The translations under genes were made by a program, and so were the position numbers. Below the pieces are notes generated by a model. The model made no database searches. It saw only the letters and a program-made list of their open reading frames with translations, and was not told where the DNA came from. From Haladaptatus sp. R4 (GTDB taxonomy: Archaea > Halobacteriota > Halobacteria > Halobacteriales > Haladaptataceae): a stretch of DNA of 64,000 nucleotides. Of the stretch, positions 1 to 8,102 are shown piece by piece. Within the stretch, counting starts at the first letter, position 1. Every line of letters begins with the position of its first letter. The DNA lies in the NCBI RefSeq assembly GCF_001625445.1, contig NZ_LWHG01000021.1:1-64000 (forward strand), read 5' to 3'.

Positions 1-34
1 CGTGTGCTCGCCGCAGTACGAGTGGGAGAACGCA

Positions 35-121
35 GGAGGGAATTTGAGCAAGCAAGACACGGCCCGCGGAGCGAACGAATGTGAGCGAGCAGGAATGTCT
101 TGCCCGGTTCAAATCTCCCTC
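35..121. repeat. tRNA-T-arm-like inverted repeat, copy A
   Basis: The arms at about 37-59 and 96-121 are inverted copies of each other. GCAAGACA (52-59) pairs exactly with TGTCTTGC (96-103), and GAGGGAATTTGA at the outer left pairs with TTCAAATCTCCCTC at the right with one unpaired base. The right arm contains GGTTCAAAT, the T-loop sequence of the tRNAs in this window. The loop around 72-88 (CGAACGAATGTGAG) recurs with one change in the element after tRNA-Lys at 7784-7876, so the two belong to one family. No complete tRNA is present here. The function is unknown. Confidence 0.6.
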
Positions 122-206
122 TCGGCGCTTTTCCAAACACAACACGACCAGTCGAGACGCTCGTGATCGACACAACCTGGAAGCACCTCGACGCCGTAGC
201 CGCTCC

Positions 207-992
207 ATGAACGTCGACGTGTACGACTCGTTGGACGGACAGTGTGCGCTCGTCACGGGGGCGAATCGGGGGATCGGTGCGGAGATCGCGGCGGGACTAA
301 CTGCACTCGGCGCACGGGTGTACGCCGGAGCGCGGAATCCGAACGAAGTCACGGCGACGGACCAGCGGGCCGTCGAACTCGACGTAACCGACGGGAACAC
401 GATTCGGGGCGCAGTGGAGACGATCACCGACGAGGAAGGACGGCTCGATATCGTGGTGAACAACGCCGCGACGTACGGGCCGACCGGGAAGTTGGAGTCG
501 CTGTCGGACGAGGCAATCGAGACGACGCTTCGGACGAACCTCCACGGGCCGATGCTCGTCACGAAACACGCACTGTCGTTGCTGACCGAGCGCGAGGACG
601 GGCGCGTCGTGACCCTCTCCAGCGGCTCGGGGCAGTTCGACGGCGGCATCGATACCGGCCATCTCCCGTACGGCGTGTCGAAAGCCGGTGTGAACGCGTT
701 CACCGACGCGCTGGCGGTGCAGTATCCCGACCTCCTCGTCAACGCTGTCTGTCCGGGGTGGGTCCGAACCGATATGGGTGGGTCGAGTGCCCCGCGGAGC
801 GTCGAGACGGGTGCCGAGACGCCGGTCTGGTTGGCGCGTTTCAAATCTGGCGGCCCGAGCGGGCGACTCTGGCGGGACAAAACCCTCGTCGAGTGGTACC
901 CGTTCGGACGGATTCGACTCATTGCTAGACAATCTCACGGTTGCATAACGATTATTATGTTCGCCAAAATACGTGAAGATACACCCAACTGA
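207..992 (+). CDS. short-chain dehydrogenase/reductase (SDR)
   Basis: This is a classical SDR oxidoreductase that uses NAD(P)H; its substrate cannot be told from sequence. The Rossmann motif TGANRGIG lies near residues 17-24, NNAA follows in the middle, then the catalytic Ser in LSSGSGQF and the active-site motif YGVSK. CPGWVRTDMGG marks the substrate-loop side. The start at 207 is chosen because an upstream in-frame ATG at 81 would translate the inverted repeat and has no SDR homology. SDRs of this type normally end near the Trp of DKTLVEW; here the frame runs on for about 31 residues (YPFGRIRL...) that resemble no SDR tail, so the natural stop may be lost by substitution or indel. Confidence 0.88.
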   Translation: MNVDVYDSLDGQCALVTGANRGIGAEIAAGLTALGARVYAGARNPNEVTATDQRAVELDVTDGNTIRGAVETITDEEGRLDIVVNNAATYGPTGKLESLSDEAIETTLRTNLHGPMLVTKHALSLLTEREDGRVVTLSSGSGQFDGGIDTGHLPYGVSKAGVNAFTDALAVQYPDLLVNAVCPGWVRTDMGGSSAPRSVETGAETPVWLARFKSGGPSGRLWRDKTLVEWYPFGRIRLIARQSHGCITIIMFAKIREDTPN

Positions 993-1679
993 CCGAATCC
1001 GAGTGACCATCATGACCACCACCACCCAATCGCGTCCACTGCACGCCGTCCTCGTCGAGGCCGGAGTGTCCGCGTTTGGGATTTCCGCATGGATGGCTCT
1101 GTATGGAGCATCCAAGGCGAATCCTCCATGCGGACGCGACGGGTGGTATGGTCTGACGGATGTTCACCGCATTCGGACTGCACCCACGCTCGTCGCGTAA
1201 GGCGGACGCCACTGCCACCGACGGCGGGTGCTTTCTTCGATTCTCCACGATCGAGGAGCCCCGACTCCGTGCGGGTCCGGGCCATCAGTTGGCTCTTTTC
1301 GACCCTACCGTCCGGTACCGGCGTTCGTCCTACCAGTGTGTAACTTCGGGTGTCGAGTGTCATCGGCCGAATCCGCCGAACCCGCCGAACCGATTCGGCT
1401 GACGACCTCGATCCGCGGACAGCCGTAACCGGAACGGGTACGGCTCCGCAACCGTCCGACCGTCGGTGGGGTGTCACGGGGACACCCCACCGTGAGAGGC
1501 CTCGCTGGCGAACGCCCAGAGACATCTCTCGACCTCGTCGAGCGAATCTCGTCCCGTATCGGCCCGTTCGTCCCCTCGACCCGTTCCGCCGCTCCCGTCG
1601 GGTAGTGGTCTACCCTGCCTGCGTCCTGCTCGTTGCAGCAGTTCGCGGGTGTCGCGCGTTCGATTCGCGCGGGAGCAAT
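993..1679. other. intergenic region, no supported gene
   Basis: Short open frames exist on both strands, but none has a recognisable domain, acidic haloarchaeal composition or good codon usage. A local Pro-codon-like run (CCGAATCCGCCGAACCCGCCGAACCGATTCGG, about 1368-1400) contains short direct repeats and ends in a partial palindrome. It may contain the promoter of the small gene at 1680. Confidence 0.5.
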
Positions 1680-1979
1680 ATGTCACAGGCACTCCATCCA
1701 GTGACGGTCACTGCTGAACTCACGGTGTTAGTTCCGCGTGGAACCGATGGCACGCTCACGACGGCGGCACGACGCGTGCTCACGAAAATAGAGTCGGTTC
1801 GAACCGTCCACGACGTCGCACACGCGGGATTCCGTCCCCGAGCGACGGACATCGCGGTCGACGTCGTCGCCGAACTGACCGTCGCCGAAGCGCGCGACCG
1901 GGAGGCTATCGCGGTCGCTCTCGGGAACGGATTCGGCGTCCGTGCGGTGACAGTCACCGCGGTCGAAGCGGACCGCTAA
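1680..1979 (+). CDS. small hypothetical protein, 99 aa
   Basis: This protein is not recognised. It begins MSQALHPVTVTAEL, has alternating hydrophobic stretches (VTAELTVLVP, AVDVVAELTV, VRAVTVTAV) that suggest a small beta/alpha fold, and ends EADR. An upstream in-frame extension to 1350 is Arg-rich and unlike haloarchaeal protein, so the ATG at 1680 is preferred. It is followed after 3 nt by the convergent HalOD1 gene. Codon use is haloarchaeal. No function is inferred. Confidence 0.55.
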   Translation: MSQALHPVTVTAELTVLVPRGTDGTLTTAARRVLTKIESVRTVHDVAHAGFRPRATDIAVDVVAELTVAEARDREAIAVALGNGFGVRAVTVTAVEADR

Positions 1980-1982
1980 AAT

Positions 1983-2285
1983 TCAGTGGAGTTCGACGAT
2001 ACCGGAGCCACGGACGACGACCGTGTATCCGCCGTAATCGAACTCGACGCTGGTGACGGTTGGTACCCGGCCGTCGTAGTTGGGTTCGAAGAAGTCGTCC
2101 AACGCGTCGGGGTCGATCCGTTCGTAGAGCGGCGCGACGTTCTGGAGGTCGACGTTCTCCTGCTCGGAGACGGCGCGGATGACTGCCTCGCTCACCTGCT
2201 CGTCCTCCCGAACAGCAAACTGTCGCGGGGGCGATTTCGCCGGTATCGTCGGTTCTGGGGGTGTCAGTTGGCTTCCCGGAGACAT
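1983..2285 (-). CDS. HalOD1 domain protein
   Basis: This 100-residue protein is a stand-alone HalOD1 (halobacterial output domain 1) protein. Family hallmarks are visible: VSEAVIRAVSEQENVD, then APLYERIDPDALDDFF, then a terminal beta segment SVEFDYGGYTVVV. HalOD1 proteins are thought to be output or regulatory modules, but their targets are unknown. The start MSPGSQLTPP is chosen because the longer frame upstream is not acidic and shows no homology. Two further HalOD1 genes lie at 17946-18350 and 18466-18789. The gene converges on the one ending at 1979. Confidence 0.82.
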   Translation of the reverse strand: MSPGSQLTPPEPTIPAKSPPRQFAVREDEQVSEAVIRAVSEQENVDLQNVAPLYERIDPDALDDFFEPNYDGRVPTVTSVEFDYGGYTVVVRGSGIVELH

Positions 2286-2459
2286 GGTTCGGCTACTATC
2301 TGTTGGCAACGACGTTGTATAAAAAACCCCACCATCCGGACTGAGCATCGGTAGGTGGGATATATATCTCGGTTCAAATATAGGATGATGATCTTCAGAC
2401 AGTTCAGAAAACGCACTATTTTGCATAGATATATACCGTATAAAATCGCCACAATTAGT

Positions 2460-2600
2460 ATGGAATCCGGATTAACCGACGAAGATTTCAGACAAATCAA
2501 ACGCTTCGCAGAGACGCCGCGACACGAGCGGACACCGGACCTCCTCCGTGCGATAGAGAGTCGGAAATCGAGAACCGAAACGGAAGACGAACAGGAATAA
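2460..2600 (+). CDS. small acidic protein, 46 aa
   Basis: MESGLTDEDFRQIKRFAETPRHERTPDLLRAIE... is a short charged, probably helical protein. The upstream DNA (about 2310-2455) is AT-rich with TATA-like stretches (TATATATC, ATATATAC), fitting a promoter for this gene and for the divergent HalOD1 gene. The ATG at 2460 is preferred over one at 2355, which would add basic residues encoded by AT-rich promoter DNA. Function unknown. Confidence 0.55.
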   Translation: MESGLTDEDFRQIKRFAETPRHERTPDLLRAIESRKSRTETEDEQE

Positions 2601-2636
2601 GAGAACCGCACGATTCCTCCGCCCGAAACCGGGAAG

Positions 2637-3527
2637 TTATCCTTTGCTCGCTCTGCTCGCCGGTTCGTCAGTTTCGGCTTCGATGGGCGACCGAATGAGG
2701 TTGCCCCACTCGGTCCACGACCCGTCGTAGTTACGCACGTCCTCGAAGCCGAGCAGTTCGTGGAGCGTAAACCACGTTATCGACGAGCGCTCGCCGATAC
2801 GACAGTAGGTGACGACGCCGCTGTCGCCCGTGATGTCGTGGTCCTCGTACAGCGCTTCGAGTTCGTCGCGTTCCTTGAACGTCCCGTCGTCGTTCAGGTT
2901 CTCGCTCCACGTGATGTTCGTCGCGCCGGGGATGTGACCCGCTCGTTGTGCGGTTTCCGGACTCCCCTCCGGTGCGATTTTCTCGCCGCGGTATTCGGCT
3001 TCCGACCGGACGTCCACGAGCGGGAGGTCGAGTTCTATCGCGTCCTCGACGCCTTCGCGGTAGATCCGGAGGTGATCGAACGGGCCACCCGCGTCGTACT
3101 CCGCCTCGGAATACGACGGCACTTCGTCGTCCGTCGGATAGTCGTTTTCGAGCCAGTACTCACGGCCGCCGTCGAGGAGATACACGTCGTCGTGGCCGTA
3201 GTACTTGAACTGCCAATAGGTGTAGGCCGCCCACTGGTTCGACTCGTCGCCGTAGAGGACGACGGTGCTGTCGTCGGCGATGCCGTGTTCACCCATCATC
3301 TCGGCGAAGTCGTCCTTCTTCAGGATGTCCCGCTGGAACGAGTCCTGGAGGTGCGGTCCCCAACGGAATCCGATGGCGCCGGGGATATGCGTCTCGGCGT
3401 AGGACTCGTCGTACTCGATATCCGCCTCCACGAGTCGGTACTCGGGGTCGTCGCTCCCGAACTCGTCGAGGTGGTCGTCGACCCACTCGGCCGTGACGAG
3501 AACGTCGCTTCGCTCGGTCTCTGACAT
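2637..3527 (-). CDS. sulfurtransferase (tandem rhodanese)
   Basis: This 296-residue protein has two rhodanese domains, like thiosulfate or 3-mercaptopyruvate sulfurtransferases that move sulfane sulfur to cyanide or thiol acceptors. The N-terminal domain has lost its cysteine. The C-terminal domain keeps the active-site loop CRIGERS near residue 240, and both domains carry the HIPGA motif (THIPGAIGFRW; AGHIPGATNITW). The start MSETERSD is used because nine upstream residues in frame are Arg-rich. The gene is divergent from the DCC-family gene at 3660, so the roughly 130 bp between them probably holds both promoters. Confidence 0.92.
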   Translation of the reverse strand: MSETERSDVLVTAEWVDDHLDEFGSDDPEYRLVEADIEYDESYAETHIPGAIGFRWGPHLQDSFQRDILKKDDFAEMMGEHGIADDSTVVLYGDESNQWAAYTYWQFKYYGHDDVYLLDGGREYWLENDYPTDDEVPSYSEAEYDAGGPFDHLRIYREGVEDAIELDLPLVDVRSEAEYRGEKIAPEGSPETAQRAGHIPGATNITWSENLNDDGTFKERDELEALYEDHDITGDSGVVTYCRIGERSSITWFTLHELLGFEDVRNYDGSWTEWGNLIRSPIEAETDEPASRASKG

Positions 3528-3659
3528 ACGTCTAGTTCGTCTCCTTATTTCCACTTAGAGATGATGGGCACGTTACCGCGTGATGGTACGTTCGACCGTT
3601 CTTCGGTTCCGTTTCGGCGCAACAATCCTTATCCGCGAAACTCCCGTAGCCGGAACAGC

Positions 3660-4093
3660 ATGACCGAGTATCACGCGATACTCGTTTTCGACGGGGACTG
3701 TCCGTTCTGTTCGGCGGCGGCGTCCGTGCTACGGCGGGTGCGCGGCGTCGGTGCGATTCCGTGGGATGCGGAGGCGGCCCAGTCGTTTCTCGAAGCGCAG
3801 TTCGATGCGACACCGTTCGCGTTGGTGTTCGCCGATAACGAGGAGGGTCGAGTGTACGTGGGGAGGGAGGCGGCCCGCGAACTCTGTGAGCGGGCGGGAG
3901 TGCCGGTTCTGATCCGCGACGTCGTCGGCGACAACTACGAATCCATCGCGACGCCATCAGAACGGTGACCGGGGTTGCCGGTGACCCCGATCCGTACCAC
4001 GGCGTCCATCCGATGGCTGACGACGCCCGCGAACGGTTCGACGCCTTGGCGACGAACGCGGATTCGATGCCGATAGCGGTGCGGGACGACTGA
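3660..4093 (+). CDS. DCC-family (DUF393) thiol-disulfide protein, frameshifted
   Basis: DGDCPFCSAAA at the N terminus is the DxxCxxC signature of the DCC/DUF393 family of predicted thiol-disulfide oxidoreductases. The first frame stops at 3968 after NYESIATPSER. A second frame, with no start of its own, runs from about 3940 to the TGA at 4091-4093 and reads RDAIRTVTGVAGDPDPYHGVHPMADDARERFDAL..., an obvious C-terminal continuation. A one-base loss near 3945-3955 would join them. Whether this is a real lesion or a consensus error cannot be decided here; the number of similar cases in the window favours error. A second, intact DCC protein is at 60627. Confidence 0.75.
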
Positions 4094-4130
4094 TCGTGCA
4101 CCTTCGTGTGGTTTGCATCCTTCCCGAAGG

Positions 4131-4137
4131 TTAAGAC
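4131..4137 (+). promoter_or_regulatory. TATA-like box of the aminotransferase gene
   Basis: TTAAGAC lies 29 nt before the ATG at 4160, the distance expected for a leaderless haloarchaeal transcript. There is no Shine-Dalgarno sequence before that ATG. Confidence 0.55.
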
Positions 4138-4159
4138 TCACCTCTCCGTAGCCTCCGGC

Positions 4160-5281
4160 ATGTTCCCGGATATCGACTATCTCGACTGGATCACCGGTCG
4201 CCCCGAAGCCGCCACGCACGACCTCGGGTCGAGCGACCTGCGGCGCGCGGTGCCGGAACCGGACGGCATCGTGCCGCCGAAACTCGCCGACTTGCCGTCG
4301 CCGCCGGACGACCTCGACCTCGAAACCATCATCGCCGACGCCTACGACGTCGGGACGGAGAACGTCCTCGTCACGGCCGGTGCCACGCACGCGAACTTCG
4401 TCGCCATGGCCGCCGCACTCGGCGGGAAAGGGGACGGAGCGGGCGAAACGGACGGTGGCGACGACCGTCCACCGCGCGCACTGATCGAGAAACCGGGCTA
4501 CGAACCGCTGGTGGCGACGCCGGAGGGACTCGGTGCGACGGTGGACCGCTTCCGCAGACCGGCCGAGGACGACTACGGACTCGACCCCGGGCGAGTCGAA
4601 GCGGCGATGAGCGACGGAACGCGCTGTATCGTCGTCACGAACCGCCACAACCCGAGCGGGAGTCGGGCGAGTCGAGAGACGATGGCGGAAGCGAGTCGCG
4701 CCGCCGCGGACAACGACGCCATCCTGCTCGTGGACGAGGTGTACGCGCCGTTCTGTGCCGACGAGGCCAGCGTCTTCGGCGGCCCGACCGCCGCCATGCT
4801 CCCGAACACGGTCATCACGAACTCGATGACCAAGTACCTCGGATTCGGCCCGATTCGCGTCGGGTGGCTCGTCGCGGACGCCGACTTCGTCTCGCGCGCC
4901 CAATCGGTCATGTTCCACGTCCCGGCGATATCGGCACCCGGTATGGCGCTTACCCGCCGCGCGCTGTACGCCGAGACGGAACTCGCCGAGGGATCGCGCG
5001 ACCGAATCGAGGAGAATCGGGAACTGCTCGCGGAGTTCGTCGAGGAGCGCGACGACATCTCCGGGGCCGTCCCGTCCGGGTGTACCTACGGCTTTTTCTC
5101 CCACGAATCGGCCGACGGGGACGAGGTATCGGAAGCCGCGTGGGAGGAGGGAATTCTCGTCGTTCCCGGGCGGTTCTTCGACGACGGCGACAGCTTCCGA
5201 TTGAGTTTGGGACTGGACAACGAGACAGTCCGGGCGGGATTGGACGCGTTCGGCGACGTGTTGGACGATATCGGGGAGTGA
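4160..5281 (+). CDS. PLP-dependent aminotransferase class I/II
   Basis: This 373-residue fold-type I enzyme resembles class I/II aminotransferases. The cofactor-binding pattern is visible: TAGATHANF early, TNRHNPSG in the middle (the NPxG loop), the Asp of LLVDEVYAPF that contacts the pyridine nitrogen, and the Schiff-base Lys in NSMTKYLGFGPIRVGW. The ATG at 4160 is supported by the TATA-like box 29 nt upstream. Substrate is not predictable; it sits alone, so context does not help. Confidence 0.88.
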   Translation: MFPDIDYLDWITGRPEAATHDLGSSDLRRAVPEPDGIVPPKLADLPSPPDDLDLETIIADAYDVGTENVLVTAGATHANFVAMAAALGGKGDGAGETDGGDDRPPRALIEKPGYEPLVATPEGLGATVDRFRRPAEDDYGLDPGRVEAAMSDGTRCIVVTNRHNPSGSRASRETMAEASRAAADNDAILLVDEVYAPFCADEASVFGGPTAAMLPNTVITNSMTKYLGFGPIRVGWLVADADFVSRAQSVMFHVPAISAPGMALTRRALYAETELAEGSRDRIEENRELLAEFVEERDDISGAVPSGCTYGFFSHESADGDEVSEAAWEEGILVVPGRFFDDGDSFRLSLGLDNETVRAGLDAFGDVLDDIGE

Positions 5282-5420
5282 GACGCTCGTCGCAACGACC
5301 GGGAGTCCGCGAGACGTTCGAGATATCGGTTACCAAATCCACAGTATGTGTCCGAAGTGTGAAACGCGTCAGACGACTCTCATCGCCCCGATAGATTCAT
5401 TCCGCCGTGGTCTGCCAAGA

Positions 5421-5427
5421 GTTAAGA
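5421..5427 (+). promoter_or_regulatory. TATA-like box of the PRC-barrel gene
   Basis: GTTAAGA lies about 28 nt before the ATG at 5453, and no Shine-Dalgarno motif precedes the ATG. This fits a leaderless transcript. Confidence 0.5.
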
Positions 5428-5452
5428 CCCGCGCATACAATCTCATGTTCAT

Positions 5453-5758
5453 ATGGACGGTATGGACGGAAGCCCAGCGGAAATTACGACGCTCGTCGGC
5501 CGGGAGGTTTACTCCAACAACGGAGTCTTCGTCGGAGAAGTGGACGACGTTCGTCTCGATTTGAACGAAACGGCAGTAACAGGTCTCGCACTCGGTGGTA
5601 TCAACGACGAACTGTTCGGCGACCGCATCACGCCGGGACGCGGCATCATCGTGCCGTACCGGTGGGTGCGCGCGGTCGGCGACGTCATCCTCATCAACGA
5701 TGTCGTGGAACGGTTGAAGGAACCGGAAGAGGGAGAAAGAGAAGAAGCGGTCGTCTAA
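5453..5758 (+). CDS. PRC-barrel domain protein
   Basis: This 101-residue protein is almost entirely one PRC-barrel. It contains TTLVGREVYSNNGVFVGEVDDV, a central variable strand and the closing IIVPYRWVRAVGDVILI. Single-domain archaeal PRC-barrels are linked to RNA metabolism and to cell division (CdpB-type), but which subgroup this belongs to is not clear. It converges with the DHH gene, with stops only 1 nt apart. Confidence 0.88.
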   Translation: MDGMDGSPAEITTLVGREVYSNNGVFVGEVDDVRLDLNETAVTGLALGGINDELFGDRITPGRGIIVPYRWVRAVGDVILINDVVERLKEPEEGEREEAVV

Positions 5759-5759
5759 T

Positions 5760-7205
5760 TTAGTTCCCGTTCGATTCTCCATCGACGCCCATCGCGTCGA
5801 ACAGTTTCTTCTTGACTGCTTCTTCAGTGAGCGAGAGCAGGGTATCGCGGTTGTCCTCGTTGGTCTCGATGCCGGTGAAGATGCCGAGCGGAATCTCCGC
5901 GCTGGCCTGCGTCGAGTGGCCCGCCGCTTCGCCGATGGTGTCGAAGGCGTCCTGTAGCACGTTGCCGATGTTCATCCGGATGTCCTTCGACCGGGCGGCG
6001 AGGTAGATGGTGTCGTCGGCGATGCCGAAGACGGCCGAGGTTGTGATGCCTTCGAGGTTGAGCAGGTGTTGGGCGGCCTGCGTGAGCGCGTCGCGGTCTC
6101 GGATGAAGCCCGCGTTGCTGACGAGATGACTGCCCTGCACCTCCCGGTTCGTGATGGCCTCGGCGAGCACGTCCAGCGTCTCTGGCGACATCGACGGCGA
6201 TTCGACCTGTTCGAGCGTGTCGTGGTTGGCGAACGGGTAGAGGTAGGCCGCCGCGGTGAGGTCGGCGGGCGTCGTGTCGCGCTTGAAGTCGAGCGTCTCG
6301 GCACGGATACCGTACAGGAGCGCCGTCGCGACCTCCTCGCTCAGGTTGATATCGAACTCCTGAACGTACTTCGTCATGATGGTCGAGGTCGAACTGACGT
6401 TCGGCCGCACGTCCGAGAACCCCGCTTCGTACTCCGATTCGGGTTCGTAGTGGTCGATGAGGATATCGACCGGATGGTCGAGTTCGGGTTGTGTCGCCCG
6501 CATGTGATCGACGAGGGCGAACGTGTCGTAGGAGTTCACGTTCACTTCGTCACGCTGGATCAGTTCGATACCGAGCAGGTTGACGAACGCCCGGTTCTCC
6601 TGGTGTCCGATCTCACCATGATAGAGGATGTCCGCTTCGACGCCGAGGCTTTCGGCAATCGTCTGGAGTGCGGCCGCGCTGGCGATGGAATCCGGATCAG
6701 GATTGTCGTGCGTGAGAATCGCGAGTTTGCTCGACGTGCCCTCGATGACGGCGGACAACTGCCGTGCCTTGTACTCCAACTCGCCCGCTTCGAGCGACCG
6801 AAGCGCGGAGTTGGCGATAACGGTCGACGGGTTGATCACCACGTCCGCGCCCATCTCGGTGAGTTCGTCGGCCGACACCGGATCGCTCGCGCGAACCACG
6901 GTGAACCGTTCGCCACCTCGATCCTGCAGGTTCGAGACGGCTTCCTTGTTGGCCGCGACATCGGACGAGAGGATGAGGACGACGTCGCGGTCGGCAACGT
7001 CTTTCGCGGCCGATTCGTCGCGGATGTCCCCGCTCTGCGCGTTCAAATCCTGGTCGCGGAGCGCCTCGACGCGATCGCTGTCCCGGTCAATGATGAGAAC
7101 TTCTTTCCCCTGTGCAACAAGTTCCTCGGCGACGGCGTAGCCGACGCTCCCACAACCCAAAATGGCGTACGAAGACATCGAGGAGATAGTTATCCCGGCG
7201 CTCAT
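5760..7205 (-). CDS. TrkA-N / DHH phosphoesterase fusion
   Basis: The protein (481 aa) joins an N-terminal Rossmann RCK/TrkA-N domain (YAILGCGSVGYAVAEEL, then LIIDRDSDRVEAL) to a DHH phosphoesterase domain with metal ligands in THDNPDPDSIASA, DHMRATQPEL and DHYEPES. The C-terminal DHHA1-type region reads GEAAGHSTQASAEIPLG. This architecture is common in haloarchaea and is related to RecJ and nano-RNase or cyclic-dinucleotide phosphodiesterases. The RCK-like part suggests regulation by nucleotide or redox ligand; the substrate is unknown. A second in-frame ATG at 7178 is possible, but the TATA-like box at 7232-7239 fits the start at 7205. Confidence 0.88.
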   Translation of the reverse strand: MSAGITISSMSSYAILGCGSVGYAVAEELVAQGKEVLIIDRDSDRVEALRDQDLNAQSGDIRDESAAKDVADRDVVLILSSDVAANKEAVSNLQDRGGERFTVVRASDPVSADELTEMGADVVINPSTVIANSALRSLEAGELEYKARQLSAVIEGTSSKLAILTHDNPDPDSIASAAALQTIAESLGVEADILYHGEIGHQENRAFVNLLGIELIQRDEVNVNSYDTFALVDHMRATQPELDHPVDILIDHYEPESEYEAGFSDVRPNVSSTSTIMTKYVQEFDINLSEEVATALLYGIRAETLDFKRDTTPADLTAAAYLYPFANHDTLEQVESPSMSPETLDVLAEAITNREVQGSHLVSNAGFIRDRDALTQAAQHLLNLEGITTSAVFGIADDTIYLAARSKDIRMNIGNVLQDAFDTIGEAAGHSTQASAEIPLGIFTGIETNEDNRDTLLSLTEEAVKKKLFDAMGVDGESNGN

Positions 7206-7231
7206 TACTACTGGGCCGTTGCCCCGGCCGG

Positions 7232-7239
7232 TACTTAAT
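7232..7239 (-). promoter_or_regulatory. TATA-like box of the TrkA-N/DHH gene
   Basis: On the minus strand ATTAAGTA lies about 28-35 nt before the ATG at 7205 and no Shine-Dalgarno motif precedes that ATG. This places the start site within a few bases of the codon, arguing for the longer protein. Confidence 0.5.
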
Positions 7240-7673
7240 CCTCCCGGAGCGCCGTTGAAACCAGTCCACGCCCAGCTTTACTCATCCGTGAGGTGGATCG
7301 ATCCATCACCGAGATAGTAAAAACGAATGTCACAAATCGGTGTGATAATACTGAACACGCTCGATACGGGAACCGACCGCATCGTTACCCCGTCGGCGAC
7401 TGACGGAAGTGAAACTGCGGTGCTCACCGAAGGGTTGACGAACGTGTACGCGACCCGAGATGGTGGGCCATCACCGCCATCGACGACATCTCTTTCGCCG
7501 CCGATTACGTGGTCTTCTCCCTCCGTAATTCCGGGCGCAAAAGCTCGGTGTCTTCGACAGTTACTGACCTCGTTTTCGGGCCGATTTTTCACATCGTTTT
7601 TCACCCCAAACCGGGACACTGCGATTCGAAAGGAAACGTATTTACGTCCCACCCGACTTTTTCAAAATGCGTT
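7240..7673. other. intergenic region upstream of tRNA-Lys
   Basis: This stretch has frames open on both strands (7278-7652 minus, 7327-7683 plus), but neither has a recognisable domain. The minus frame ends with plausible-looking protein (SIITPICDIRFYYLGDGSIHLTDE), so a decayed or frameshifted gene is possible. TATTTA near 7639 may be part of the tRNA-Lys promoter. Nothing else stands out. Confidence 0.4.
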
Positions 7674-7747
7674 GGGCCGGTAGCTCAGTTAGGCAGAGCG
7701 TCTGACTCTTAATCAGACGGTCGCGTGTTCAAATCGCGCCCGGCCCG
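7674..7747 (+). tRNA. tRNA-Lys (CTT)
   Basis: A full cloverleaf can be drawn. The acceptor GGGCCGG (7674-7680) pairs with CCGGCCC (7740-7746), followed by discriminator G. The D-arm is GCTC/GAGC, and the anticodon stem TCTGA/TCAGA holds loop CTCTTAA, giving anticodon CTT at 7708-7710. The T-arm is GCGTG TTCAAAT CGCGC with one G-T pair. No CCA is encoded and no intron is present. Confidence 0.95.
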
Positions 7748-7783
7748 CTTTTGCGAAGAATAAACGTGACGAGCGAAGCGGCC

Positions 7784-7876
7784 AGCGATTTGAAGTAGAC
7801 CGGTCGCACGCCCGGGAAACGAACGGATGTGAGTGACCTGGAACGTCTGGGCGTAGTTCGAACGCGCCCGGCCCGT
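7784..7876. repeat. tRNA-T-arm-like inverted repeat, copy B, after tRNA-Lys
   Basis: This palindromic element begins about 37 bp after tRNA-Lys. The left arm GGCCAGCGATTTGAA pairs with the right arm TTCGAACGCGCCCGGCC, and an inner stem ACGCCC/GGGCGT is also present. The last 13 bases, CGCGCCCGGCCCG, repeat the 3' end of tRNA-Lys. The loop CGAACGGATGTGAG matches copy A at 35-121 with one difference. It looks like a mobile or attachment-site remnant, or a structured RNA processed like a tRNA end. Which of these is open. Confidence 0.65.
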
Positions 7877-7938
7877 ACTTCTTCGATGAACTGATTCGTG
7901 AATCGTGGCTTTTCGGCTATTTCGAGGAGAACACCCGT

Positions 7939-8046
7939 TCACAGTTCATGGATCAGTAATTCCAACAAGCCCACGGGATACAACGGCCACTTGTCGTCCG
8001 GAAAATCGGAAAGCGGGTTCCAGAACGCTTCGAACGTCTCGTCCAT
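7939..8046 (-). CDS. possible 35-residue peptide or gene remnant
   Basis: MDETFEAFWNPLSDFPDDKWPLYPVGLLELLIHEL has protein-like composition and haloarchaeal codons. It lies directly behind the frameshifted repeat hydrolase on the same strand, in a stretch with no other feature. It could be a small protein or the tail of a lost gene. No homology is recognised. Confidence 0.25.
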   Translation of the reverse strand: MDETFEAFWNPLSDFPDDKWPLYPVGLLELLIHEL

Positions 8047-8102
8047 GGCTTCGGTCGATTCGTAACCGTCTCCTAAAAACGGTCGTCCCGTTCCGGCGAA
8101 TC

